NCBI GenBank assembly: GCA_015709655.1
Contig: CP054181.1
Coordinates: forward strand, 1,670,207-1,734,206
Reading direction: 5' to 3'
DNA length: 64,000 bases
Source: Ignavibacteria bacterium
GTDB taxonomy: Bacteria > Bacteroidota > Ignavibacteria > Kapaibacteriales > Kapaibacteriaceae
Shown here: one piece after another, positions 29,158 to 39,059 of the stretch
How positions within the stretch are numbered: position 1 is the stretch's first letter
Layout of the letters: each line of letters begins with the position of its first letter
Made by a program: the position numbers and the translations under genes
Notes under the pieces: model-generated
The model's database searches: none
Seen by the model: only the letters and a program-made list of their open reading frames with translations
What the model was told of the DNA's origin: nothing

Positions 29158-29844
29158 ATGAATATTCAAACAAACATTAAAATTCTGATGCAACGGCTTC
29201 ACATTGCCTGTGAGCAGAATAACCGGGATATTGGAGAAATGCGAATCCTGCTTGCTACAAAGGATCAAACCCCGGAACAAATTAGTGAGGCTGTTGGAGC
29301 CGGATTACACCTGTGCGGTGAGAACAAGGTTCAGGAACTTAAAGAAAAAGCTGCTCAGCTGAAAAATGTTGATGTTGTGTGGCACTTTATTGGTCATCTG
29401 CAGACCAATAAGGTGATGGACTGTGTTCAGATTGTGAATTGTGTTCAGAGTGTGGACAGGGCTTCGCTGGTGGACGAACTGGAAAAGGCCTGTGTTCAGC
29501 TGAACCGGCATCTGGATGTTATGGTTGAAGTGAACACCAGTGGCGAAGTAAGTAAGCACGGCTGTTCGCCTGCTGAGGTTGATGCATTGCTTACGCGTAT
29601 TGCATCAGCAAAAAGGCTCCATGTTCGGGGGTTTATGACGGTAGGAGCACTATCTACCAGTGAGAAGACTGTACGCAAAGGATTTGCCCAGTTACGACAG
29701 ATTCGCGACTCTGCCATTGAACGAAAGCTGATACCTGAAACGGCACTTGAACTTAGCATGGGGATGTCGGCTGACCTGGAGTGGGCAGTTGCCGAAGGCT
29801 CTACCCTGATACGGGTAGGATCGGCAATCTTCGGAGGAAGGTAG
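29158..29844 (+). CDS. yggS: Pyridoxal phosphate homeostasis protein (YggS/PLPBP family)
   Basis: 228 residues, single-domain alanine-racemase-like barrel that binds PLP without known catalysis and affects PLP and amino-acid balance. The PLP lysine is Lys35 (L-L-A-T-K-D). The H-F-I-G-H-L-Q-T-N-K block near 80 and the C-terminal L-S-M-G-M-S-A-D-L-E-W-A-V-A-E-G-S-T-L-I-R-V-G phosphate-binding block are intact. The antiporter gene starts 3 bp after the stop, with its ribosome site (GGAGGAAGG) inside the end of this gene, so the two are coupled. Confidence 0.94.
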   Translation: MNIQTNIKILMQRLHIACEQNNRDIGEMRILLATKDQTPEQISEAVGAGLHLCGENKVQELKEKAAQLKNVDVVWHFIGHLQTNKVMDCVQIVNCVQSVDRASLVDELEKACVQLNRHLDVMVEVNTSGEVSKHGCSPAEVDALLTRIASAKRLHVRGFMTVGALSTSEKTVRKGFAQLRQIRDSAIERKLIPETALELSMGMSADLEWAVAEGSTLIRVGSAIFGGR

Positions 29845-29846
29845 CC

Positions 29847-31046
29847 GTGCCTCATGTTGACTTTATTGATGAACTGGTAATTCTGTGTATTACCGCTGTT
29901 GGTGTGATCCTGCTGTTCCGGAAGATCAACCTTCCGCCCATTATCGGATTGATTGCGTCAGGTGTTCTGCTTGGCCCCATGGGCCTGGGTATGATGGGTC
30001 AGGACACCCTTATTAATGGCCTGGCCGAGCTTGGAATTACTCTTCTGCTGTTTACAATTGGCCTGGAATTTTCACTTGATGATTTAATTGAACGGCGTAA
30101 GCTGGTTATCGTTGGCGGCACTCTGCAGGTTGTGGTGTGTACGGCGATTATTGCGGGCGGCGCTTTTGGGTTATCGGTACTGACAGGTTACGGACTGACT
30201 CTTGAATCTGTAATCGTTATAGGCATGGCATTTTCACTCAGCAGTACAGCGTTCTGCATGAAACTACTGAACGATAAGGGAGAACTGTTTACACAGCACG
30301 GCAAGGCAGTTGTTGGTCTTCTTGTTTTTCAGGATATCATCATTGTACCAATGATGATTGTGGTAAGCCTTCTGGCACCCGGCAGCAACGTCACCTTCTT
30401 TGCAGTCCTCCTTCGCATTGGAATTCTGGTAGGCATCGTAGCGGGTTTGGCACTCCTGATGCGTGTGTTAATGCCCAAACTGGTAAAATATGTGGTGCGC
30501 ACAGATTCTGCCGAAGTGCTGGTGTTGGGAGCACTGGGTTTGTGCTTCGGTGCTGCCTTTATCACCCAGTCACTTGGGATGTCACTGGCACTTGGCGCCT
30601 TCCTTGCCGGCGCCACAATTGCCGAAACCGAAGAGTCGAAATACATCGAGCGCGTTATGGCACCTTTCCGGGATGCCTTTACAAGTGTCTTCTTCATGTC
30701 GGTAGGGATGCTGCTGCACATTAACTGGAACTGGCTGCATGTTAACTTACTGGCTGCTCTGGGTGTTATTGTTGCTAACGCAGTGGTGGTTGCCCTGCTG
30801 CTTAGAGCACTCGGAACGCCAAAGCGTACGGCTATTATTTCAGGCGTGATTCTTGCCGAGATTGGCGAATTCTCCTTCCTTGTGGCCACCACTGGCAGAA
30901 TACAAGGTATCCTATCGGATGAGGTGTACCAGAATGTTCTGGTGTGTATTATAACCACACTGGTTGTAACGCCGGTCTTGGTGAATAAAGCGCCCAAGAT
31001 TGCCGATTATTTCTCCAGGCCGGCAGCGCCGTTGTCGCAGACATAG
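29847..31046 (+). CDS. CPA2-family monovalent cation:proton antiporter
   Basis: 399 residues from the GTG at 29847. This start is preferred because GGAGGAAGG lies just upstream and the membrane domain begins within ten residues; the longer frame from 29781 overlaps yggS in another frame. About 12 membrane segments; motifs include G-L-E-F-S-L-D-D-L, S-L-S-S-T-A-F-C and L-G-A-F-L-A-G-A-T-I-A-E-T. Length fits the bare KefB/YbaL-like exchanger domain with no C-terminal TrkA-N regulatory domain. Likely exchanges K+ or Na+ for protons. Confidence 0.87.
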   Translation: MPHVDFIDELVILCITAVGVILLFRKINLPPIIGLIASGVLLGPMGLGMMGQDTLINGLAELGITLLLFTIGLEFSLDDLIERRKLVIVGGTLQVVVCTAIIAGGAFGLSVLTGYGLTLESVIVIGMAFSLSSTAFCMKLLNDKGELFTQHGKAVVGLLVFQDIIIVPMMIVVSLLAPGSNVTFFAVLLRIGILVGIVAGLALLMRVLMPKLVKYVVRTDSAEVLVLGALGLCFGAAFITQSLGMSLALGAFLAGATIAETEESKYIERVMAPFRDAFTSVFFMSVGMLLHINWNWLHVNLLAALGVIVANAVVVALLLRALGTPKRTAIISGVILAEIGEFSFLVATTGRIQGILSDEVYQNVLVCIITTLVVTPVLVNKAPKIADYFSRPAAPLSQT

Positions 31047-31105
31047 GGTTGCACGAATAACATGCACACCGCAAATGTTGATTATCATTAAATACTGGAA
31101 ACAGA

Positions 31106-31774
31106 ATGGACATTAGTACGATGCACATTGGCATTGTGGGGGCATCCGGCACCATGGGTTCTGCTCTTCTTACACGAATGCTGAACGCAGGATTCCAGGT
31201 ACACGCTTTCGATGCAAATCCGGGTACTGTACACGACCCCAAATATCACGGTACCACTCTGCACGTTCATGAGTCGTTGCAGGCGGCCGTTAAAGCATCG
31301 GACATTATCCTGCTGGCAGTCCCATACCCTGCAGAACGACATATTGCGGGGGTCCTTGCCGATTACGCCGACAAGAAAATTGTTGTGAGTATTACAAATC
31401 CGTTGTCCGATACACTTGATGATGTGGTAACCACACATGATGAAAGTGCTGCCGAGGGTTTAGCCAGCCTCCTGCCACAGAGTATAACCGTAAAGGCATT
31501 TAATACACTATCAGCAGCAGCATTTGATGTTCAGCAAAACGGCAAACCGCTCTTTGATACGTTTATTGCCACTGATCATCCCGAAGCCGCACGCATTGTT
31601 GAGCGTATCATTAACAGCATTGGTTTCCGTGCCTGGTACGTTGGTGGTTTAAGTATGAGCAGGACACTTGAGCGAATGAGTGCAATGCTGATTGGTATTT
31701 CTAAGCGCTATGAATTGCAAGGGGCTTTGGGGTGGCGGATCGTTCAGGAAACACCAGATCGCGGCAGGGGATGA
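31106..31774 (+). CDS. NAD(P)-binding protein of the F420-dependent NADP reductase-like family
   Basis: 222 residues (ATG at 31106 or 31121). The N-terminal Rossmann motif is G-I-V-G-A-S-G-T-M-G, with a short M-H-I lead when started at 31121. D-I-I-L-L-A-V-P-Y, S-I-T-N-P-L and V-K-A-F-N-T-L are typical of the NPD/F420 reductase group; a C-terminal helix bundle follows. Many relatives outside archaea use NAD(P)H and do not need F420. No F420 biosynthesis gene is in the window, so the substrate is unknown. The stop overlaps the next start as ATGA, indicating translational coupling to the DUF5686 gene. Confidence 0.75.
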   Translation: MDISTMHIGIVGASGTMGSALLTRMLNAGFQVHAFDANPGTVHDPKYHGTTLHVHESLQAAVKASDIILLAVPYPAERHIAGVLADYADKKIVVSITNPLSDTLDDVVTTHDESAAEGLASLLPQSITVKAFNTLSAAAFDVQQNGKPLFDTFIATDHPEAARIVERIINSIGFRAWYVGGLSMSRTLERMSAMLIGISKRYELQGALGWRIVQETPDRGRG

Positions 31775-34197
31775 TGAGTACTGTACGCAACGCTGTGGTA
31801 CTCTTGGTTGCGGTAATTGTATTACCGGTTATCGTGCATGCACAGAGTGTTCAGCGTGGAAGCGTGGTCAGCGCAGAAACAGGTGAACCCATTGGTGGTG
31901 CATTGGTGCGCGCTGCAGGTACAACACGAGGCACATATACCAATTCCCGGGGAACATTTAAACTTCCGCTTCAGGCTGAGATGAAAATGCTGGAAGTGCG
32001 TAGTATCGGATATGCCGCAACAACTCTGCCGGCTAATACGAGTGCTGATATTGTTATCCGGCTTCAGCCCTCCGACGTACGAAAGAAAACCGTGGAAGTG
32101 GTTGGTAATATTCAGGCCGACGAGATTATTAAACGGGCTATCGCACATGCTGTTACGAATGACGAGCGGCTAAGAACTATGGAGAGCACAACATATTCCA
32201 AGCTTTATGTGAATATGGATGCTCCGATTCTGGGGAGCTCTGCCACGGCTGCGGAAAGCATTATGGAAACATTCTCGAAGGTGTACTACCGTCGGAACCC
32301 CACCCGCACGAAACGGGTACATATTGTTCAGCGCAGACAAACCCGAAATATCCCTTCGGCCAATAATCTTGCGGTGTTCGATGAGTTTTTTAATTTAACT
32401 CGGCCGGAAGTAAACTTGTTGAATACACGTCTGGTATCGCCCCTTTCATCCAACGCACTCAACACATATACGTACCGCATCGCAGGTAAGCGAATGCTTG
32501 GAGATAAACTTGTATATGATTTGGAGTTTGAACCGCAATCGCACTTGTTTCCGGGTTTTGCCGGTACCCTGAGTATCGTGGACGGTACCTACCAGGCAAT
32601 ATCGGCTGACTTTGCCATAACGGAAAGTACCGCCATACCGTTTGTGACCGGTCTGAAGATAAAGCAGCAGTACGAACCGATCAGCGATAGTATCTGGGTG
32701 CCCATGTATCAGCAAATGAGCGGTGATGTTCACGTACAGCTATTGGCCGGGATTGCCTCCGTAAGCCTTGGCGCATCAGCAGAAACATACGTGACCGAGG
32801 TGCAGGTAAACCACACAATTGCAGACAGTTTGCTGCAACCGGCTGCAACGTCTGCCGCTGAACCTGAAATGAAGAGCGGCTCGGTGCAGGTCCGAATGGT
32901 GGATGCTCATAAAGTGGTAACGGTTGATAAGGATGCCGACACATCAAAGTCAGAATACTGGGAAACGCACTCATTCTCCGAAATGAGCGATGCCGAAAGA
33001 GAAGTGTATCGTGTAGCAGATAGTGTGGCGGCCGCAACCCCTGCATCGTCCGACACAGCCGTCCGTGTGCAGGTGGCACGGTCGGGGCTGTTTTCACTGG
33101 CATTGCTCCCACAGATTACACGTACCACCATTACGCGATGGGCGTTTGGACTGGAGGCAGAGATCGGTGTGGGACCGGCCGCCGTTACTCCGCTGATTCT
33201 GTGGGGCAGTAACAGTTCCCGGATTGCAAACCTTGGTGTTAGCGTACAGCTGCTTGAGGGAACATCTACAAATCTTAAACTAACAGGACATCTGTTTTCG
33301 GATGTACAGACTGTCCAGCCACGGCGTATGATATTAGGTGGTGAGGAGGTATTTAACCTGAACCATATCCTGTTTATGGAGTATCACGATTACTACCGGC
33401 GTGAAGGATGGGACGCAGGTGTGGGGCTTCAGTCTGGTGCATTTACGTCGGCTCTGTCATTTGAATGGTCACGGCACCGGGCCGATAGTGTTCTGACCAA
33501 TGTACCCCATCCCATTGTAGCACCTGATGTTGGTAATTATCAGGTTGTTCGTGCTGCCGTGTCGTGGAATATCAAAACCGGGCTGACGGCACTTCTTGGC
33601 TCGGAGCCACCCCTAAAGGCTACGATACAGGCCGTTGCGGGTCTGGAGGTTACGACTGACAGGCGGTTTGCCACGCTGGGAGCAACAGTGGGATACCGGC
33701 TTGAAACCATAGAAACCGGCTACCAGCCAATGCGTTTGGATATCGACGTCTCGGCAACAACTACACTGACGGACTGGGTACCGGTACAGTACCGGGGAAG
33801 CCTTCTTCGGCGCTACCCTGCCTTTGGATCAACAACAGACCTGGCTACTGTTCCCACAGATCGGTATGGCGGCACGTCTGCAATTGTTCTTCATGCCGAA
33901 CATAACTTTTCTGACGTATGGTGGAGAGCCATAGGCTTGCCGGTATTTGCAGGTGGGAGAGGCACAGACCTAATTGTGCAGTTCGGAGCCGGCATCGCAA
34001 AAAACACCCTGCCTGAAGTACTGTCGGTATGGCAGGCAACACCCACCCCCTACATGGAAGCCGGCTTCGCGCTGTCCAGAATCCCGTCCTTCATCAGTGA
34101 TCTTGTTACGCTTCGTTTTGATGCACTGTGGCCGGTAGGGGGCTTGGCATCTGCCGGGTCGTTCGGGTGGTCAGTAGGCGTGAGTACGCCCTGGTGA
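31771..34197 (+). CDS. DUF5686-type outer-membrane protein with carboxypeptidase-regulatory domain
   Basis: 808 residues from the ATG at 31771 (ATGA overlap with the previous stop). The signal peptide M-M-S-T-V-R-N-A-V-V-L-L-V-A-V-I-V-L-P-V-I-V-H-A is followed by a carboxypeptidase-D regulatory-like domain (R-G-S-V-V-S-A-E-T-G-E-P-I-G-G-A-L-V-R-A). The large remainder matches the DUF5686 pattern seen in Bacteroidota outer-membrane proteins (Y-T-Y-R-I-A-G-K-R-M-L-G-D-K-L-V-Y-D-L-E-F, L-S-I-V-D-G-T-Y-Q) and ends in amphipathic strands of a barrel. Molecular role unknown. Coupling to a dehydrogenase-like gene is curious and may only reflect spacing. Confidence 0.75.
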   Translation: MMSTVRNAVVLLVAVIVLPVIVHAQSVQRGSVVSAETGEPIGGALVRAAGTTRGTYTNSRGTFKLPLQAEMKMLEVRSIGYAATTLPANTSADIVIRLQPSDVRKKTVEVVGNIQADEIIKRAIAHAVTNDERLRTMESTTYSKLYVNMDAPILGSSATAAESIMETFSKVYYRRNPTRTKRVHIVQRRQTRNIPSANNLAVFDEFFNLTRPEVNLLNTRLVSPLSSNALNTYTYRIAGKRMLGDKLVYDLEFEPQSHLFPGFAGTLSIVDGTYQAISADFAITESTAIPFVTGLKIKQQYEPISDSIWVPMYQQMSGDVHVQLLAGIASVSLGASAETYVTEVQVNHTIADSLLQPAATSAAEPEMKSGSVQVRMVDAHKVVTVDKDADTSKSEYWETHSFSEMSDAEREVYRVADSVAAATPASSDTAVRVQVARSGLFSLALLPQITRTTITRWAFGLEAEIGVGPAAVTPLILWGSNSSRIANLGVSVQLLEGTSTNLKLTGHLFSDVQTVQPRRMILGGEEVFNLNHILFMEYHDYYRREGWDAGVGLQSGAFTSALSFEWSRHRADSVLTNVPHPIVAPDVGNYQVVRAAVSWNIKTGLTALLGSEPPLKATIQAVAGLEVTTDRRFATLGATVGYRLETIETGYQPMRLDIDVSATTTLTDWVPVQYRGSLLRRYPAFGSTTDLATVPTDRYGGTSAIVLHAEHNFSDVWWRAIGLPVFAGGRGTDLIVQFGAGIAKNTLPEVLSVWQATPTPYMEAGFALSRIPSFISDLVTLRFDALWPVGGLASAGSFGWSVGVSTPW

Positions 34198-34214
34198 TAA
34201 AGCGTAATTCTGAA

Positions 34215-34260
34215 AACACCTTCTTCTGAGTGGTTGGGACAGGGTGTTCGAGCTTTTTGC
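34215..34260 (+). terminator. Weak terminator-like hairpin after the DUF5686 gene
   Basis: AACACC (34215-34220) can pair with GGTGTT (34243-34248) across a 22-nt loop, followed shortly by a five-T run (34254-34258). The stem is short, so this is tentative. The rest of the 280-bp gap to the RHS gene has no coding frame. Confidence 0.3.
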
Positions 34261-34410
34261 ATTATAACAACCTTATTGATAACGACGGCTGGTATCTGGC
34301 CGGCCAGGTAGATATGCATAATACGACTGGCATCACTCAGCCCAACAAGGGTGGAAAATACAGATGATGCAGCGATAATCCTCATCCGGAATTAATAAAA
34401 CAGTCATTTT

Positions 34411-34438
34411 TTGTTAATCAAAAATCAGTTAATATTAA
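34411..34438 (+). promoter_or_regulatory. Candidate promoter of the RHS gene
   Basis: TTGTTA (34411-34416) and TATTAA (34433-34438) are separated by 16 bp in an AT-rich stretch about 40 bp before the start codon. A strong GGAGG Shine-Dalgarno follows at about 34470. The pattern is sigma-70-like, unlike the TAnnTTTG sites elsewhere in the window. Confidence 0.35.
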
Positions 34439-34478
34439 ACGAATAAAATAAATATCCAATAGATTTCTTGGAGGCAGT

Positions 34479-37400
34479 ATGTTCGATGGTCTGTATTCTG
34501 GGCTTGCGTTGAGATTGCTGCTGAATGTAATTGTCGGAATTATGCTGGGTACGGGTTTTTCAGCGGCCGGCGTACTCAATGTTACAATCTCGAGTATCTC
34601 GAAAACCTGCGTCGGTGATAAGCCAACCATTTCAGTTGTTTTATCGAATACAAACACCACGTATGGAATAAACGGTATAAAAGGAACCATAGTCATTAGT
34701 GACGGCAGTACCCCGGTAGTGCAGGATTCAATTGGCACACACACTCTGGCACCCAGCGGGTCAAAGCAGGTAGAGATTGTATCCCAATGGACAGCGCCCG
34801 AGCCGGCAAACAAAACCTATAGTGTCAAGTTAACGGCAAAGGGCCTGGATAATATCAACGGAACCCAAACGGCTGAAAATACATTTACCGTATGCCCGGG
34901 TGCGGCATGCCCGGACAGGCCAACGGCAAGCGGCGATGTGATTTACTTAGGCACCGGAAATAGCGGCTCAATCAGCTATTCAACACCCAAGGAGTCTTGC
35001 TGCTTTCGCATTAAGGTTACAAAGGTTAGTGGCAGAACAGATGCAGTTACTGTTTCGCCGGACACCTGGACAGTTGTTTCCACTGCCGGTACTCAGGTTG
35101 CTGTAACCATCGATAAGGTAAAGAACAACGGCCAGACCACCGTCGTGCGAGTTGACTGGCGTTCATGTGATGATAAGTCGGCCGGCAGTGACTATGTTTT
35201 GGTACGCGAAGGGCAGGCTCCAACCGCATCTAACCATACTACTCCGCCCCCTCCGGTGAGTGGCGCTCAATGTCCTAACAGTGGCTATGACAGCGATCCG
35301 GTAATTACCGCTACACGTGAGGTTATTGTCTCCGCACCCGTTGACGTGATTACAAATGCGGATATTGGTGTATCGCTGGAACGCGACTACTTGTCATCGC
35401 TGCAAACTATCAGACCTAAGGTGCATGACTTCGGTCCCGGATGGAGTCATCCGTTTGACTGGACACTTGTTTCTGGTGACGGTGAGGCATACATTCTGGG
35501 CCCGCTCGGCTTGAATATCCGATTTAGGCAGGCTGACGGGAAGTGGGTGCTTGACTGGCCAACAACCGGCAGCTACCAACTATCGCGCCCCAACAACAAT
35601 ACCTGGATGTTGCTTGATCGAGCGGCCGACCGGTTATACGAATTCGATAGCGCCGGCCGCCTGCTCAGCATTGGTAATACTGCAGGATATAAAAACACTG
35701 TCACCTGGACCGGGGCATGGATTACCGGAATATCAACACCAACAGGGAAGGGGCTCACCTTTGCGCGCGACAGTGTTGGCAGAATAGTGTCGGCATCCAA
35801 TGGGCGGACAACAACCCTGTATGACTACACCAACGGACTACTGACACGTGCAACGGACGGACTTGGTAATGCTACAACATACACGTATGCTCCGGGTACG
35901 TCGTTACTAACAAAATGGACTACGCCCGAAGGCCGCACTCCAATGATTGTAACGTACGACTCCGAAGGGAAGGTTCAAACGCAGGACTTTGGTGGGTTCC
36001 TCGTCAATTTTTCACAAGTTGGAACAACTACCAGCATTACTCTCCCAGGCGGGAAAACAACCAGGCACACGCATGATGCCGATGCCCGACTCACAAGTCT
36101 GACACGTGCCGGCGGCGGCACGGCAACGTTTGTATATGATGCTGCAGGCAATCGGTCTGAAATAACCGACATGGGAGGTGGTAAAACAGTACGGACGTTC
36201 ATTGATGGTCTGCCGACCTCCGTACGGTATCCCGATAACACTGGATACACAATCAATTACCGTAACCGCACTGTAAATGATTTAGACATTGCTGATATTG
36301 AGAGTATCGAGGTCGTCAATGGCCTTACAACAAGCATTATACCGGTAACCGATATGGTTAAACAAATCATACGGTCAGACGGGTACAGCGCCGAACTCAC
36401 CTACCAACCACTCACGTCAAAACCAGTGCATGTACGGTCAGCAGGAGTTGATAACAGCTACGAATATGATTTAGACGGTATGCTCAAGCGACTGACCATG
36501 TTTGATGGCTCCAGTTATACCTATGCTTACAATACCGATAATACATTAAAAGAGATTACAAGCAGTACCGGTTCACCAATGACGATTCAAACCAATACTC
36601 TGGGTGCCGTTACTGGCTGGCAGTGGGGAACACAACATGTACAGTACGCCTACGATAAGGATGGTCTGCTGTCAGCAATTACCGACGGTGAAAACCGAAT
36701 CACATCGTTCTCGTATAATCTGCAGGGTATGCTGGAGAAGATTACAAAGCCCGGTGGCGCACTGACCAACTATACCTGGACAGGGCCTTATTTATCGGGA
36801 ATTGATTTCGGAAATGGACGGTCGTATCAGGTGAACAGAGATTCAGATATGCGCCCAAATACCATTGTCGGCCCCAATGATTTATCGTATTCGGCAAAAT
36901 ACAACTATGAGGGTATCCCAACATCCTTTATTATGCCGGGAATCCCTGCAATAAATATAATATCAGATAACATGGGCAGGCGGACTCAGGTCATAACACC
37001 GTCGGGGCTGGCAACGAACTATACCTGGACAAACAGCGGAAGTCTTGGTGAAATCCAACTTCCAACAGGGCTCTCGTATTCGTATGGTCAGCGCAATAAC
37101 AACAAAACTGTTGACATAACTCGGAATGGTTTGCCCTGGCTTAGCTACACAATGGAATATGATAAGATGCGGTCTGTTGACCTCACAATGACGGATGCCG
37201 AGGATAACACCTGGAGAATAAGCAGTTTCAGTGCCGGATACGCGGAATACACTACCCCTTCCGGAAAGAAAATGGTCGTACAATATGATGCATTAGGCAA
37301 GGTTAAAAAGGTGACCTGGCCCGACGAATCGACCGATACGTATGAGTATTCGCAGAACCGGTTAACCAAGGTAACTGTTGGGGGTGAAGCCAATACATTT

Positions 37401-39053
37401 ACCTATGACTTGAGTGGCCTGATGAATTCAATGAACGGTGCTCCCATTGGTCGCGATCAGGCTGGCAGAATTACTGATGCCGGTAATATTCATAAAACAT
37501 ACAACGCAGACGGGCAGGTTACACAAATTGACGTCAATAACAAAAGGCTGGCATCCTATGAATACACCAACGGACGACCAACGGCAGTAACTGACTTCCT
37601 GGGTGGCAGAACGGAAATGCGTTATAACGATATGGGGTTGAAATCAGGTTATATCTATCCCGATTTATCAACTCTTAATTACGTTTACACAGCCGATGGT
37701 AAGATACAACGCATTGAAGACTCGGGTGGATGGTGGATGGAGTATGCGTACACCAACGGTCGGGTAAGCTCAGTCACGCGTAGTGACAATGTGAATCTGG
37801 ACCAGGCATTTTCTGACTTCACCGTGAATTACACACAGGATAACCTGGTTGAGGGAGCACAGTACGATAGCCGTTTCCGATTACAGGGCGCTCCGTCATT
37901 AGGTATCACCAATATCAAGTATGGTCAGAGCGGTATTTCTTCATTCACAAGGGACGGAAAGGACTTCAGCATAATCTATAATGCGTTTGGCAAGATTGAC
38001 TCTATTAAGAACAATGCTGAGACTGTGAAGTTTTACTTTGACCCATACTCCCATACACCTGCAGCAATATCCTATAAGATTGCTAATAGTGACTATGCTT
38101 TCCTAACCTTCCCCTATGCAGAGTCGAATTATCAAGTTTGTGATGTTACAAAGCTCGACGGCAAGTATCTTATCGATGATGGAAATGGGAATATAGTAGC
38201 TGTTCGTAATAAGGACGGTACGTATGATGAGCCGTTGTGGTACACTCCGTTTGGTGAAAAGATAGGAGCCCAACAGTATCCGCTGGGCTTCGGTGGATCC
38301 AACGGCATCGTAACCATGGGCGGCTTACATTTAACACTCGACGGGCGACAAACACACATGCCGGAACTGAGTGATGAATTTCAGGGTGCATTTGAAAAGA
38401 AGTTCGGTTTTGGGAAGGTAGGCGGTGACGAGCCAGTGCCTATCGACGTAAGTGGTCATGTTGATATGGAAAGTGAGCGTGCAATATTCCAGGAAGAACT
38501 AATGGCCGTCCTACGAATGCAATCATCTTCAGCGCTGGATATGCTGAAGCGGGAAGGACTCAAAATTGCGCACCCTTTAAATGACGTTGAAGATCATTTT
38601 CCTTTTATGTCCGCAGAGTACACACCTCCGGCTACAAGTGTGCTGAAGTGGGAAGGATTCAGAATTGCTCGGGCTTCTACTGAAGAGGATAAATATCATA
38701 ATTCATACGTTTCTGATTTCCAATTTGCTGAACAATCAAATAACGACGCCGGGAGGAAGTACTTTCTGGATTATGCTCGAACACACGGCAGATTATTTGA
38801 TGCAGTATTTAATCCGTTTTTTGACTATAAGGAATTCCTCAACAGAAAGGTATGGGGCTCTAGTACAGGGGGATATTTGAACCCTATCATCCAACTGGGT
38901 TGTGCTGAATTCCTCGTTGACCCCAATGAACTTCTTGCTGACTTCTTCTTTGGTGACGGGCCACCGGTTACTGCTCCGCCAACGATAAAGTCAACACCTG
39001 CTCCGCCTCTTCATGTAACGCCACCACTCACAACTACCCCGAATAAAAAATAG
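34479..39053 (+). CDS. Large exported RHS/YD-repeat protein
   Basis: 1,524 residues. The start is fixed by GGAGGCAGT. A hydrophobic leader (residues about 8-30) suggests export. An Ig-like N-terminal region (Cys pairs near 49, 145 and 179) is followed by a DUF6531-like segment (V-S-L-E-R-D-Y-L...G-P-G-W-S-H-P-F-D-W) and a long array of YD/RHS repeats (about 370-1,220) with Y-D-x2-G-x-L/V and similar motifs. The expected RHS core end is degenerate: G-G-L-H-L-T-L-D-G-R-Q-T-H stands where D-P-x-G-R-x-x-x-x-D is usual. The final 230 residues are unique, contain a duplicated 33-residue unit, and end in a Pro/Thr-rich tail. No known toxin motif and no T9SS CTD seen. A small YD plus T9SS-CTD gene follows 6 bp later. 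Confidence 0.85.
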   Translation: MFDGLYSGLALRLLLNVIVGIMLGTGFSAAGVLNVTISSISKTCVGDKPTISVVLSNTNTTYGINGIKGTIVISDGSTPVVQDSIGTHTLAPSGSKQVEIVSQWTAPEPANKTYSVKLTAKGLDNINGTQTAENTFTVCPGAACPDRPTASGDVIYLGTGNSGSISYSTPKESCCFRIKVTKVSGRTDAVTVSPDTWTVVSTAGTQVAVTIDKVKNNGQTTVVRVDWRSCDDKSAGSDYVLVREGQAPTASNHTTPPPPVSGAQCPNSGYDSDPVITATREVIVSAPVDVITNADIGVSLERDYLSSLQTIRPKVHDFGPGWSHPFDWTLVSGDGEAYILGPLGLNIRFRQADGKWVLDWPTTGSYQLSRPNNNTWMLLDRAADRLYEFDSAGRLLSIGNTAGYKNTVTWTGAWITGISTPTGKGLTFARDSVGRIVSASNGRTTTLYDYTNGLLTRATDGLGNATTYTYAPGTSLLTKWTTPEGRTPMIVTYDSEGKVQTQDFGGFLVNFSQVGTTTSITLPGGKTTRHTHDADARLTSLTRAGGGTATFVYDAAGNRSEITDMGGGKTVRTFIDGLPTSVRYPDNTGYTINYRNRTVNDLDIADIESIEVVNGLTTSIIPVTDMVKQIIRSDGYSAELTYQPLTSKPVHVRSAGVDNSYEYDLDGMLKRLTMFDGSSYTYAYNTDNTLKEITSSTGSPMTIQTNTLGAVTGWQWGTQHVQYAYDKDGLLSAITDGENRITSFSYNLQGMLEKITKPGGALTNYTWTGPYLSGIDFGNGRSYQVNRDSDMRPNTIVGPNDLSYSAKYNYEGIPTSFIMPGIPAINIISDNMGRRTQVITPSGLATNYTWTNSGSLGEIQLPTGLSYSYGQRNNNKTVDITRNGLPWLSYTMEYDKMRSVDLTMTDAEDNTWRISSFSAGYAEYTTPSGKKMVVQYDALGKVKKVTWPDESTDTYEYSQNRLTKVTVGGEANTFTYDLSGLMNSMNGAPIGRDQAGRITDAGNIHKTYNADGQVTQIDVNNKRLASYEYTNGRPTAVTDFLGGRTEMRYNDMGLKSGYIYPDLSTLNYVYTADGKIQRIEDSGGWWMEYAYTNGRVSSVTRSDNVNLDQAFSDFTVNYTQDNLVEGAQYDSRFRLQGAPSLGITNIKYGQSGISSFTRDGKDFSIIYNAFGKIDSIKNNAETVKFYFDPYSHTPAAISYKIANSDYAFLTFPYAESNYQVCDVTKLDGKYLIDDGNGNIVAVRNKDGTYDEPLWYTPFGEKIGAQQYPLGFGGSNGIVTMGGLHLTLDGRQTHMPELSDEFQGAFEKKFGFGKVGGDEPVPIDVSGHVDMESERAIFQEELMAVLRMQSSSALDMLKREGLKIAHPLNDVEDHFPFMSAEYTPPATSVLKWEGFRIARASTEEDKYHNSYVSDFQFAEQSNNDAGRKYFLDYARTHGRLFDAVFNPFFDYKEFLNRKVWGSSTGGYLNPIIQLGCAEFLVDPNELLADFFFGDGPPVTAPPTIKSTPAPPLHVTPPLTTTPNKK

Positions 39054-39059
39054 GAGAAA

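Noticed and set aside
30329..30997. 222-residue minus-strand open frame
   Set aside because: It is a shadow of the conserved antiporter gene on the plus strand, Ser/Thr/Arg-rich and without a ribosome site or family resemblance.
34479..39053. Calling the RHS protein a polymorphic toxin with an immunity gene
   Set aside because: No toxin domain is recognised in the tip, the core-end motif is degenerate, and the next gene has a signal peptide and sorting domain, not an immunity-protein look.
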